A stretch of DNA of 64,000 nt from Verrucomicrobiaceae bacterium (GTDB lineage: Bacteria; Verrucomicrobiota; Verrucomicrobiia; Verrucomicrobiales; Verrucomicrobiaceae), in the NCBI GenBank assembly GCA_016795465.1, contig JAEUHK010000085.1, positions 1-64,000 of the forward strand. Direction: 5' to 3'. The notes beneath the pieces were generated by a model. That model was given only the letters and a program-made list of their open reading frames with translations. It ran no database searches and was not told where the DNA came from. Shown here in pieces: positions 17,584-25,991 of the stretch. The first letter of the stretch is position 1, and every line of letters begins with the position of its first letter. The translations under genes and the position numbers were made by a program.

Positions 17584-19320
17584 ATGCCTGCACCGAAACG
17601 CCACAGCCTTCGCGAGAACCTCCCGCTCCTCCTGCTGCTCTACGCGGGCCTCGCCGGAGCCTGGGGCTGGCGTTTGCATGCTTCGAAGAAGCCGCCCGTC
17701 GATGACACGCTGCAGGCCACGCGTGTCGAGGTGGTGAAACGCATCGCCAAAATCCCCTCGCGTCGTCTCACGCCCGCTTTGTTCCAGCTCGGCATGCTGC
17801 CCGATGGCGAGGTGAAAAATCTCGCCCGCTGGATGGAGGAACCCGCCACACCGCGACTGCGCCAGCTCACCGTGCAGCAAGGTCCCGTCAGCAGCGCCGG
17901 CCCGCTGAATGCCGCGCTCATCCTCGCCGAAATTCAACGCAGCGATGCCCCCGCGCTCGATGAGATGCGCCTGCTCGTCTCCGCCGCGGGCGATCGCTTG
18001 GAGGAGCCGGTCAAAAACGAAGTCCTCGGTATGCTCGCCCGCAAAGCGTCCGAAACCGGTGATCTGCATCTCGCCACCGACATCTGGCTGCGCATCACCG
18101 AATCACCCACCGCCACCTGGAGCGAAGTCGAGGAACTCGTCACCGCGGCTCGTGCCGCCCGCCGGCCTGCCGCCGCGTTGAAAGTCGTCAAAGCATGGCT
18201 CGATGAAGCCAAGGGCCATCTCACCAGCGATCAACTCCCGATGGCGCAGGACATGCAGATCCAGCTTCTCATCGAGGGCGGCCGCGTCGCCGAGGCCAGC
18301 CGCATCGCCCGCGATGCCTTGCGGGCACTTCCTGCCAAATCCGCCGTGCCCGAAATCATGCTCGAGCGAGCCCTACGTGCCGCCACCGCCGCCGCCGAGT
18401 GCGGTGAGCTCCTTCCCTGGATCGAGCGACGCCTCCGTGAGCATCCCGAGCATGCTTCCACCTGGGAACAGCTTGCCGCTGGTCGCGAAACCTCCGCCAG
18501 CTACCGTCACTGGCTCTGGCATGCCGCGAGCCTTTCCGACCTCCAAAGCCTCCACGGCACCGCCTGCGACCTTTTCTTCCGCGTCGCTGCCATTGGCGAT
18601 TTGAAGTGCCTCGGCCGTTTGCATGCTCTCGCGGCCCAAACCGGCCGCTCGAAGGATTTTACCACCCTCATCGACTCCCTCCAAAACCGCCCGCAGGAAG
18701 CCCGCAGCCTCATTGAGATCGCCCGAGCCCTCGAAGCCAGAGGCGCACCGGAGGCCGGACGCGATCTCCTTGCCACCCATCTCAAAACGCAGCCCGAAGA
18801 CCGCGATGCCGCCTTCACCATGACCGAGATCGACGAAGCCCGCCGCGGCCCCGGCAGCTCGATGATCCTGTGGGAAGGCTTCCTCCGCAAATTCCCCGAC
18901 GACACCGCCGCGCTGCGTCGCCTCGCCGCCCTGCAAACCGCCGATGGCCAGCACCTTCCCGCGCTGCGTTCGCTGCAACGCATCCCCACCGAAAACCTCG
19001 CCGAGGCCGACCTCCGCCACATCGCCACGCTCAGCGAGATCCTCGACGACACCACTACCGCTCTCCAGGCCCGCCAGATGATCGTCGAACACCAGTCGAA
19101 GCCCTCCGTGACCGATTTGATGGCCATCGCCGCCCTCACCCCGCAGCACGACGATCCCGCGCTCGCCCAATCCGCCCTCGCCGCCGCCGCCGAGAAGACC
19201 CCGCAAAGCAAACTCCTCGGCGACTGGCTCCAAACCACCACCCGCCTCGGCACCGCCGGCACCTTCAGCACCGCCGTCGAACAAGTGAAGCACGCCATCG
19301 AGGTGCCGGAGGAGAAGTGA
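17584..19320 (+). CDS. Membrane-anchored helical-repeat (TPR-like) protein, PelB N-terminus-like
   Basis: The 578-aa protein has one N-terminal transmembrane helix (LPLLLLLYAGLAGAWGW) and then continuous helix-turn-helix TPR/SEL-like repeats to the end. It follows the PelA-like gene by 30 bp. This matches the PelA-PelB arrangement, where the TPR part of PelB holds PelA. PelB, however, is about 1,200 aa with a C-terminal outer-membrane barrel, which is absent here. The last 186 bp are repeated at 20150-20335, beyond a toxin-antitoxin pair. No other pel genes follow in the window. The PelB relation is inferred from context and is not secure. Confidence 0.55.
   Translation: MPAPKRHSLRENLPLLLLLYAGLAGAWGWRLHASKKPPVDDTLQATRVEVVKRIAKIPSRRLTPALFQLGMLPDGEVKNLARWMEEPATPRLRQLTVQQGPVSSAGPLNAALILAEIQRSDAPALDEMRLLVSAAGDRLEEPVKNEVLGMLARKASETGDLHLATDIWLRITESPTATWSEVEELVTAARAARRPAAALKVVKAWLDEAKGHLTSDQLPMAQDMQIQLLIEGGRVAEASRIARDALRALPAKSAVPEIMLERALRAATAAAECGELLPWIERRLREHPEHASTWEQLAAGRETSASYRHWLWHAASLSDLQSLHGTACDLFFRVAAIGDLKCLGRLHALAAQTGRSKDFTTLIDSLQNRPQEARSLIEIARALEARGAPEAGRDLLATHLKTQPEDRDAAFTMTEIDEARRGPGSSMILWEGFLRKFPDDTAALRRLAALQTADGQHLPALRSLQRIPTENLAEADLRHIATLSEILDDTTTALQARQMIVEHQSKPSVTDLMAIAALTPQHDDPALAQSALAAAAEKTPQSKLLGDWLQTTTRLGTAGTFSTAVEQVKHAIEVPEEK
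19135..19320 (+). repeat. Direct repeat, left copy (3' end of helical-repeat gene)
   Basis: This 186-bp segment ends exactly at the TGA of the gene. It matches 20150-20335 with five mismatches by eye (about 97%), at a constant offset of 1,015 bp. The two copies flank the toxin-antitoxin pair. Confidence 0.9.
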
Positions 19321-19357
19321 TGGGGCATGCCGCGAATGCCCGATCGGCACGAGTCGG

Positions 19358-19828
19358 CTAGAACTTCTTTCTCAGCTCCTCGATCACAGCATTCGTAATT
19401 CGAAAACGGGTGGCCTGGAGACGGCGAATGCCTTCCTCGAAATCACACCAGCCCCTTTTCGCGGCGGCAAACACGACGCCCGCTGTGCCCGTGAAGCTCA
19501 AACCGAGTGATTCACAGATTTTGCGGGCGGGCAGGTCATCAACGATTAATTGCACCGTCGGCCTGCTCGTCCAAGCGAGTGAGATCGCAGCGGACTCCCC
19601 GGGATCTAAACTCATCGTTTCCGGCAGAATCAAGGGATCAGGCACAATCCGAAGCCAGGGCGGCGGGGCGGCCAGCAATCGCAGAAGAGCAGGCGGGCAT
19701 CTTGCATGGCTCGCCTCGACGGCGACTGCTGCGGGAATCACGACCTCATGATACAGCTTTGGCAAAAGGTCGATCAAATCCGCTTCGGCAAGGGCCGACA
19801 AGGGCGAGTTGTCAGAAATGACGATCAT
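19358..19828 (-). CDS. DUF3368 PIN-domain protein, probable toxin RNase
   Basis: The 156-aa protein opens with 'VISDNSPLSALAEADLIDLL' and has 'VDDLPARKICESLG' and 'GTAGVVFAAAKRG', the signatures of DUF3368 PIN-like nucleases. These act as the toxin of UPF0175-type modules. The acidic residues Asp6, the Glu in 'AVEASHARCP' and 'VDD' would bind the metal of the RNase site. Its ATG overlaps the stop codon of the upstream antitoxin (ATGA), so the two are translationally coupled. The pair is inserted between two copies of the 3' end of the neighbouring gene. Confidence 0.85.
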   Translation of the reverse strand: MIVISDNSPLSALAEADLIDLLPKLYHEVVIPAAVAVEASHARCPPALLRLLAAPPPWLRIVPDPLILPETMSLDPGESAAISLAWTSRPTVQLIVDDLPARKICESLGLSFTGTAGVVFAAAKRGWCDFEEGIRRLQATRFRITNAVIEELRKKF

Positions 19829-20100
19829 GCCGCCTGATGGCTGAGAAACTCACGAATCCTCTCCGCGTCCTGGACCACCTCTTCTGCCGTCACGCCCGGC
19901 CAAACGTCATGCCGGGAGAGCACTTCGATGGCGTCCCACTTGGTCTCCAGTCCCAGCAGCTTGCGCACGCCTGCGGTGCCTACCGCACCCGCCGCATACG
20001 CTTTCGCAGCGAGGGCCTCCAGGGCGGCACGGCCGGGATCGGGGAACTTTTCGATCAAGGCTGCGGAGATGGAGTCCGGGATGGTGAGGGTGACAGTCAT
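19825..20100 (-). CDS. UPF0175-family antitoxin
   Basis: This 91-aa protein starts at the ATG at 20100 (MTVTLTIPDSISAALIEKF) and has the UPF0175 core 'ALEALAAKAYAAGAVGTAGV-KLLG' with a C-terminal helix. In this family the protein binds DNA and neutralises a DUF3368 toxin. The frame is open upstream, but that upstream part is the antisense of the repeat copy and is not counted. It overlaps the toxin start by 4 bp. The module's own regulation is probably by this protein binding its promoter near 20100-20150. Confidence 0.85.
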   Translation of the reverse strand: MTVTLTIPDSISAALIEKFPDPGRAALEALAAKAYAAGAVGTAGVRKLLGLETKWDAIEVLSRHDVWPGVTAEEVVQDAERIREFLSHQAA

Positions 20101-20149
20101 GGATATAGGATAGCACGAATCATCCCCTTCCGCAATCCGCCCGCTCGTG

Positions 20150-20335
20150 CTCACCCCGCAGCACGACGATCCCGCCCTCGCCCAATCCGCCCTCGCCGCC
20201 GCCGCCGAGAAGACTCCCCAAAGCAAACTCCTCGGCGACTGGCTCCAAACCACCACCCGCCTCGGCACCGCCGGCACCTTCAGCACCGCCGTCGATCAAG
20301 TGAAGCCCGCCATCGAGGTGCCGGAGGAGAAGTGA
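20150..20335 (+). repeat. Direct repeat, right copy: displaced 3' end of the helical-repeat gene
   Basis: This near-perfect copy of 19135-19320 has no start codon or upstream gene body of its own. The frame is kept to the same stop codon. It is either the original gene end displaced by an insertion or a leftover of duplication. Confidence 0.9.
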
Positions 20336-20363
20336 GAGAGGAATATGGGCTGCGCTATCATTC

Positions 20364-20431
20364 GGCAAACCGAGGTCTGCCGCTACGAATCCAGTGGAAG
20401 CCGCTCATAGAGAGGAAGTCGTCAGACTTCC
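20364..20431. repeat. REP-like palindromes in a 289-bp non-coding scar
   Basis: GGCAAACCGAGGTCTGCCGC (20364-20386) and the perfect hairpin GGAAGTC-GTCA-GACTTCC (20414-20431) lie between the repeat copy and the DUF1501 fragment. The rest of 20336-20624 shows no gene that I can support. Confidence 0.5.
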
Positions 20432-20624
20432 CCTTCATTCGCCAATTCCATCGGAAGGAGCTGTAGACGGTAGAGAACGGATCATCGCCGGAACGCCTTT
20501 GCGGGCTTTGCCCCTTTGCCACCCTGCGGCCAATAAGAGCGTGTAAACAGGCGTCGCCGCGATCAACGGATAACTGAAATTCGACCTCACGCAGAGGCGG
20601 TGCATCCGAGCGGATGAAAGCGCT

Positions 20625-21380
20625 TTGGAAGCCCGTGCCTACCTGCAAAGCCTTGACCAGGGGATCAAGGACACCGTAACGTACGACGGCATCGTCACCG
20701 GTGCGGTGCCCTCTTACAATCCCCCCGGTTCCCTGAACACCCAGCACGGTCTCGTCGATAAAATGCGCCGCATCGCTCACATCATTGACAGCTTCCGCCA
20801 GGCCGCCATCAACGGCGGCACGGGATACACCGGCCCGCGGCGGCAGGTGTTCTTCGTGAGCCTGGGCGGTTGGGATCATCACAACGGGCTGCAAAACGTC
20901 CACCTGCCCTACCTGGACATCCTCGATAGCGCCCTGGGGGAGTTTTACATGCTGCTCAAGAGCCAGAACACCTACAACAACGGAACTGCCTTGGAGGATG
21001 TGACGCTCTTCACCGCCAGTGACTTTGGCCGTGCGCTGGTGCCGAATGGGGATGGCACGGACCACGCCTGGGGCGGGAACCACATCGTGCTGGGAGGAGC
21101 CGTAAACGGCGGGGACATCTACGGGCAATACCCGGCGATGCTGCTGAAAGGGGATGCCGAAAGCCAGAGCCAGGACTTGATCGGCAACGGTGTCTTTGTC
21201 CCGACGCTGGCGGTGGATCAATACATGCAACGGCTGGGTAAGTGGCTGCTGGTGGGCACGGGGGGAAGTGGGTGGAGTGATACACAGGATACAAGTCCTT
21301 GGAGGCAGGTGCTTCCGAATTGGAGTGGATTTGCGACGCTTCCGATAGGTCAGCAGTATGCGAACAACTTGATGCTCTAA
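20625..21380 (+). pseudogene. DUF1501 protein, 5'-truncated copy A
   Basis: The reading frame (about 251 aa) carries only the C-terminal half of a DUF1501 secreted sulfatase-like protein. It includes 'FFVSLGGWDHHNGLQN', 'TLFTASDFGRAL', 'GTDHAWGGNHIVLGGAVNGG' and the 'YG-YP-ML' end. Complete family members are about 400-500 aa with a twin-arginine signal. Here an in-frame stop lies just upstream of the DUF1501-like part, and no signal peptide is found. The 3' half is about 88% identical in DNA (by eye) to the second fragment at 22211. It is probably not functional, although translation into a short product cannot be excluded. Confidence 0.7.
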
Positions 21381-21402
21381 TGCCTGAAACCCTACGCTTG
21401 CG

Positions 21403-22188
21403 ATGAAATACACAGTTCTATTCCTGATTTTAACAGCATCGGCCACTGTTTGCAGTCAGCTCCACGGGCAGACGCTAGCCTTGTTTAATGTTAGTCAGAC
21501 GGTGTCGTCTCAGATTGCTTATACAGCCGGAACCACAACCACTTTTGCAAATGATGCCTGGACAGGTAGTTACGACCTGGGCGTGACAGGCATTACCAAT
21601 GGGAGTAGCAGCCTTCCCAATCCAGGTCTCGGCAGCAGTGGAAGCGGGGCATTGTTCGCGGATCACACCTTCAATGCCCTGAGCTGGGATTTGAATGGAT
21701 CAGCACAAGGGATCATCAACGCTGGTCTTGGCAACCCTGGAAGCTCTTTTCCCACGATCTCCCAGACGACGATAGTGAGCGCTAATTTGTCGTTTTTCAT
21801 CGACACGCCGTTTACGATCAACCTGCAAAGCACCTTGGTTTCCCAGTTCAGTGGGAACGTCGCGTATGACCCCTTTTTCGGGCGTGCTCAGACCAAGCTC
21901 TTCGCTCAGGTGATCGACGGCCAGTTGGTGAACCAATATGTGGCGGATTGGGACACTTTTTTTGGCAGCACCGGCGGGAGTTACACGGGCAGCTTCAATT
22001 CGGCTGTCTTTCGCTTGGAGTTCGGTGCTGATGCCGTCCTTGATGCGAACGATCCGGGGGCCGCGCTCACCCAGTTCTCCAGCTATGACCTCCAGATGAC
22101 GGTGTCCCCCATCCCAGAGCCGGGAAGCGCACTGCTGCTGGCCGCGGGGGCCTTCATTCCCCTGCTGCTCCGCAGGAGGCAATGCTGA
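21403..22188 (+). CDS. PEP-CTERM sorted exported protein A
   Basis: The 261-aa protein has a signal peptide (MKYTVLFLILTASATVCS...). The C-terminal exosortase signal has a PEP motif (SPIPEPGSALLL), a hydrophobic helix and a RRRQC end. The middle is a beta-rich, Gly/Ser/Thr domain of unknown function that is homologous to the gene at 22801. It should be exported and anchored or released at the surface by an exosortase, which is not encoded in the window. It starts 22 bp after the DUF1501 fragment. Its composition is more AT-rich than the bulk of the window. Confidence 0.85.
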   Translation: MKYTVLFLILTASATVCSQLHGQTLALFNVSQTVSSQIAYTAGTTTTFANDAWTGSYDLGVTGITNGSSSLPNPGLGSSGSGALFADHTFNALSWDLNGSAQGIINAGLGNPGSSFPTISQTTIVSANLSFFIDTPFTINLQSTLVSQFSGNVAYDPFFGRAQTKLFAQVIDGQLVNQYVADWDTFFGSTGGSYTGSFNSAVFRLEFGADAVLDANDPGAALTQFSSYDLQMTVSPIPEPGSALLLAAGAFIPLLLRRRQC

Positions 22189-22210
22189 GCCTGCCTGACT
22201 TTCTTCTCTG

Positions 22211-22777
22211 ATGCGCCGCTCTTTCTCCTGCTCTCCAAGTCTCCCGGTCTCCTCGTCTTCCGCCCGAGGCTGGGATCACCACAACGGGCTGCAAAACGTG
22301 CACCTGCCCTACATGGACATCCTCGATAGCGCCCTGGGGGAGTTTTACATGCTACTCAAGACCCAGAACACCTACGGGAACGGCACGGCGCTGGAGGATG
22401 TGACGCTGTTCACCGCCAGTGACTTTGGCCGGGCACTGGTGCCGAACGGGGATGGCAGTGACCATGCCTGGGGCAGCCACCACATCGTGATGGGCGGCGC
22501 GGTGAACGGCGGGCAGATCTATGGCCAGTATCCGCAGATGCTCACGCAGGCAGATGGCACCTCCGATCCGCTGAATCTCGACATCTATGGCAACGGCGTC
22601 ATGGTGCCGACGCTAAGCGCGGACCAGTACATGCAGCGGATCGGGAAGTGGTTTTTGCAAGGGACTACAGGTGAGAACTGGAGTGAAACACTTCAAGGAT
22701 CACCTTGGGCCTCCGTGCTGCCTAACTGGCTCTCGGTGAATAACTGGAATTCATCCAGTTTAGTTGGGTTAATCTGA
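22211..22777 (+). pseudogene. DUF1501 protein, 5'-truncated copy B
   Basis: From residue ~22 ('GWDHHNGLQNVHLPYMDILD') to the end this is a second copy of the C-terminal part of the DUF1501 protein at 20625. The first ~21 codons are unrelated Ser-rich sequence without a signal peptide. Homology starts abruptly at about 22270, five codons' worth of sequence before the 'HHNG' motif. It is followed, like copy A, by a PEP-CTERM gene. Fragment plus PEP-CTERM gene therefore form a duplicated unit. Confidence 0.7.
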
Positions 22778-22800
22778 GTGCCGCTTTTCACCCCACTTGT

Positions 22801-23607
22801 ATGAGCCTATTAACAACACGAAATCTGCCCTGCTCCTTGGTGTTTATCTGGATTGCTTGGTGTTCGATTCAGAAACTAGAAGCTCAAAACTTAGGCGTGT
22901 TCTCGGTTTCCCAGAGTGCTGGGTCCATCACGTCTTTTAATGGCGGTTCTCCAGCATCGATTACGGATCAGTGGGCTGGCATTTATGATCTTGGGACAAA
23001 TGGTACAGTGTCTGGCTCGAGCAGCCTTCCCAATCCGGGACTCGAATCATCTGCCAGCGGGAGTTTTTTTGGAACACAAGCCTACTCATCCAATCTCTGG
23101 CAATTGTCTGGTAACGCGACTGCAATCTACAACACTGGGCTTGGGAACGTGGGAAGTCCCTTTCCAACCATCCGTGACACTTCTTTCATCGGAGCAGCGA
23201 TCACATTTTCGGTCGATCAGCCTTTCGTTCTTTCGCTCACAGCCTCACTAAACTCTTCGTTTTCAGGACCGGGCCCCAACTCAGGGGTCCCTGCGAATAA
23301 TGCAGCTCTTGTGAGCCTCTTTGTCGTCGCTGCCAATGGGCAGTTTGTGAATCAGTACGTTACCGAATGGAACACGGTGCTGGGTAGTTCAGGTGGCTCA
23401 TACACGGATTCGTTCAACGACGCGGTCTTCAGGCTGGAGTTTGGTGCTTCTGCGGACGTGTTTTCGAATACGCCAGGGGCGTTTGGAACCCAAACAAGTG
23501 CATATGATCTCCAGCTTTCCGTCTCGCCCATTCCTGAACCCTCGGGTGCCCTTTTGGCGTTGCTCGGTGGCGGGTGGTTCCTTGGCCCGCGGCGGCGCAG
23601 AGCATGA
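22801..23607 (+). CDS. PEP-CTERM sorted exported protein B
   Basis: The 268-aa paralog of the 21403 gene shares, for example, 'NGQFVNQYVTEWNT' against 'DGQLVNQYVADWDT', and 'AVFRLEFGA'. The N-terminal hydrophobic segment (SLVFIWIAWCSIQKLEAQ) is a signal peptide. The C-terminus has the sorting signal 'SPIPEPSGALL', a hydrophobic helix and RRRRA. Divergence from copy A is much larger than between the two DUF1501 fragments, so the pair has either evolved fast or the fragments were homogenised. Function unknown. Confidence 0.85.
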   Translation: MSLLTTRNLPCSLVFIWIAWCSIQKLEAQNLGVFSVSQSAGSITSFNGGSPASITDQWAGIYDLGTNGTVSGSSSLPNPGLESSASGSFFGTQAYSSNLWQLSGNATAIYNTGLGNVGSPFPTIRDTSFIGAAITFSVDQPFVLSLTASLNSSFSGPGPNSGVPANNAALVSLFVVAANGQFVNQYVTEWNTVLGSSGGSYTDSFNDAVFRLEFGASADVFSNTPGAFGTQTSAYDLQLSVSPIPEPSGALLALLGGGWFLGPRRRRA

Positions 23608-23724
23608 TCTAGATTTGCCTAGGGAATCAAGGACGCTCGTCAGCAGGGCAGCAGGTCTGTCCATGTAGATTGCACTTTTCATTGGACGCTTTCGGCCTGC
23701 GCCGGACTATCCGCACCTTTTTGC

Positions 23725-24360
23725 ATGACCCAGATCCTCGATTTCATCGCCCATGTCGATAAGCACCTGCAAACTTTCGCGGAGCAGCATGGGCCGCTGA
23801 TTTATGCGCTGCTGTTCGCCATCGTGTTTTGCGAGACGGGGCTGGTCGTGACGCCGTTTTTGCCGGGGGATTCGCTGCTGTTTGCGGTGGGCGCCCTGGC
23901 GGCGCAGGGTTTCATGCGCATCGAGATCATCATTCCGCTGCTCGTGTGTGCCGCCATCCTCGGCGACAACGTGAACTACTGGATCGGGCGCAAATGCGGT
24001 GGCTGGATCGTGAATCAGCGCTGGTTCAAACGAGACTACCTCGCGAAGACGGAGGCCTTTTTCGTGAAGCATGGCGGTCGCGCCATCGTGATCGCCCGCT
24101 TCGTGCCCATCGTGCGCACCTTCGCGCCGTTCACGGCTGGTTTTGGCCGCATGCAATACCGCCGCTTCCTCATGTTCAGCCTCGGCGGCGGGCTTTTCTG
24201 GGTGATCAGCATCTCCATCCTCGGTTATGCCCTTGGCAACATCCCCGTCATCAAGAGCAACTTCAAGCTCGTGTCCCTCATGATCATCGTCGTCTCCGTG
24301 CTGCCGATCGTCATTGAAGTGATCAAACACAAGCGTGAGGCCGCGAAGAAGGCGGATTGA
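23725..24360 (+). CDS. DedA-family membrane protein
   Basis: DedA proteins are inner-membrane lipid transporters/flippases, which in several bacteria flip undecaprenyl phosphate or phosphatidylethanolamine and support envelope stability. The 211-aa protein has the family motifs 'FLPGDSLLF' (the acidic re-entrant loop) and 'RFVPIVRTFAPFTAGFGRM', with about five hydrophobic helices and a basic C-terminus (KHKREAAKKAD). It begins at the ATG at 23725. It is not obviously linked to the duplicated region before it. Confidence 0.9.
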   Translation: MTQILDFIAHVDKHLQTFAEQHGPLIYALLFAIVFCETGLVVTPFLPGDSLLFAVGALAAQGFMRIEIIIPLLVCAAILGDNVNYWIGRKCGGWIVNQRWFKRDYLAKTEAFFVKHGGRAIVIARFVPIVRTFAPFTAGFGRMQYRRFLMFSLGGGLFWVISISILGYALGNIPVIKSNFKLVSLMIIVVSVLPIVIEVIKHKREAAKKAD

Positions 24361-24414
24361 GCCTTCGAGCGCCATCTTGCCAAACGGAGCCATCCGGGCT
24401 ACGAGGCCGCCGCC

Positions 24415-25302
24415 ATGCTCTCACGCGTCTTTTTTGCCTTTCTCGGCCTCGCCACCCTCGCGGGCATCTGCCGTGCTCAAGATGAGGCGATGGAGTTGAA
24501 GCTCCGCTGGCAGCCGGGGCAGTTTTACCTCCAGGAGACGGACACGGACACGACGACGATGCTCACCGCACTTGGGCAGAAGCACGATCAAAAGCTCCGC
24601 ATGCGGCAGACGACCTCCATCAAGGTCACGCAAAACGACGCGGGCCAGCAATTGGCCCGCGTGAGCATCGACTCGCTCAAAGGCGAGCTTCTGCAAGACG
24701 GCCTCTTGAACCCCTTTGACTCCGCCAAGATGCAGGACGCGCTGCCCGTGCTGCAAAAAGCCGTCGGCGGCACCGCCGGACGTGCTTTCACGCTCGTTTA
24801 CGATGCCAGCGGCAATTTCCAGGATGTGCGTGACATCAGCTCGATGGTGCAAGGCGGCTCCACGCCGGACCTGACAAGCATCGCCGATGCAAAACAGATC
24901 GCCACGCTCTACCGCCGTTCGATGGAGATGGGCCTGCCGAAGATCCCCGTGCGTCCTGGCGACAAGTGGATCAGCGACGAGGTCATTCCCTTTGCCGAGG
25001 CCGGTGATGTGCAGGTGAAGCTGCACGCGAAATTCGAAGGCGTGGTGGACCGCGGCGGCCGCAAGCACGCTCAAATCGCCTTTGAAGGCAGCATGGAGAC
25101 TCAATCAGACACGGGCACAAAACGCTCGGTGAAGGTCGGCCCGAACTCGAAGGTCTCCGGTCAGGTCTTTTTCGATCTTGAGCGTCAGACGATCACACTC
25201 TCCGTGCTGCTCGGGCTGGTGAATCTGGAGGTCGATGGCAAGAAACTGCCCATCCGCCAGCAGGTCACGATGCGCCTCGCGGCGATGAAGCGGAGCAACT
25301 GA
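24415..25302 (+). CDS. Exported protein, DUF6263-like
   Basis: The 295-aa protein has signal peptide MLSRVFFAFLGLATLAGICRA. The mature beta-rich domain has the pattern 'LKLRWQPGQFYLQETDTDT', then a 'VYDASGNFQDVRD' region and a 'P-RPGDKW' segment, all of which recall DUF6263-type exported proteins. I saw no catalytic motif. It lies 54 bp after the DedA gene on the same strand and is convergent with the M23 peptidase gene, with the two stop codons only 4 bp apart. Function unknown. Confidence 0.7.
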   Translation: MLSRVFFAFLGLATLAGICRAQDEAMELKLRWQPGQFYLQETDTDTTTMLTALGQKHDQKLRMRQTTSIKVTQNDAGQQLARVSIDSLKGELLQDGLLNPFDSAKMQDALPVLQKAVGGTAGRAFTLVYDASGNFQDVRDISSMVQGGSTPDLTSIADAKQIATLYRRSMEMGLPKIPVRPGDKWISDEVIPFAEAGDVQVKLHAKFEGVVDRGGRKHAQIAFEGSMETQSDTGTKRSVKVGPNSKVSGQVFFDLERQTITLSVLLGLVNLEVDGKKLPIRQQVTMRLAAMKRSN

Positions 25303-25306
25303 GGCC

Positions 25307-25981
25307 TCAAAGCCTCGGCGCGGGTCCGAGATCGGCCGCACCCGCTCCGCGATGGCTTTGAATGAAGGCTTCGGGCGCGAGACGATTGAGCGGCGTGTCC
25401 GCGTAACCTTCAGCCGGATTGATGTAAGGCCCCTGTCGCACCTCAAAGTGCAGATGGGCCAGATACGCGCCCTCGCCCGTGCCTACCGTGCCGATCTTTT
25501 CGCCACGCTGCACCACCTGACCGGGCTTCACGAGGATCTCATCGAGGTGCGCATACATCGTCTGGACGACTGGCCCCGCTTCATCATCGGCGGGAAGGCG
25601 ATGCGCCACGATGATCATCTTTCCCCAACCGGCGCCGGGCATGCCGGCGTAAACGACACGCCCCATGCCCGCCGCGAAAACGGGATCGCCGAGGTCCGAA
25701 TTCTCGCCGCCGATGCCATTCAAATCATCGCCGAGGTGACGGGAGATGCGGAAGGGCCGTGCGTTGTAGGTCAGGGCCCCGTGCTGCGAGCCCATCGGCA
25801 TGTCAAAGCGCACCGCCAGCGGCAGCGTGACGACTTCCTCCGGCGTGAGCCGGTGAAACGCCGGATCAAACGGCACCGCGCCGTCCCATCGCAGGCCATG
25901 AGCACGCCACCACGCGAAGCCCGCCGCGGCGGCGACGAGAACGAGGCTGAAAAAGATGGCGAAGGCGCGTGCGGAGGCCAT
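25307..25981 (-). CDS. M23-family zinc metallopeptidase (LytM-like)
   Basis: The start chosen is the ATG at 25981 (MASARAFAIFFSLVLVAAA), which gives 224 aa with one N-terminal membrane/signal helix. ATGs at 25993 and 26005 are possible. The LytM zinc site is present: 'RHLGDDL' (H-x3-D) and 'HLHFE' (H-x-H), plus 'YAHLDE'. It probably cuts or remodels peptidoglycan in the periplasm. The insertion 'NGIGGENSDLG' after the first zinc motif is shared with the second M23 gene at 34033, so they form one subfamily. It is divergent from the zinc-ribbon gene, with starts about 10 bp apart. Confidence 0.85.
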   Translation of the reverse strand: MASARAFAIFFSLVLVAAAAGFAWWRAHGLRWDGAVPFDPAFHRLTPEEVVTLPLAVRFDMPMGSQHGALTYNARPFRISRHLGDDLNGIGGENSDLGDPVFAAGMGRVVYAGMPGAGWGKMIIVAHRLPADDEAGPVVQTMYAHLDEILVKPGQVVQRGEKIGTVGTGEGAYLAHLHFEVRQGPYINPAEGYADTPLNRLAPEAFIQSHRGAGAADLGPAPRL

Positions 25982-25991
25982 GCTGCGCAGC

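Noticed and set aside
20336..20624. Degraded transposase gene
   Set aside because: No frame longer than a few dozen codons and no DDE or HUH motif was seen; only palindromes.
20358..21446. 362-codon minus-strand frame opposite the DUF1501 fragment
   Set aside because: The plus strand carries clear DUF1501 motifs, and the minus product has no recognisable domain.
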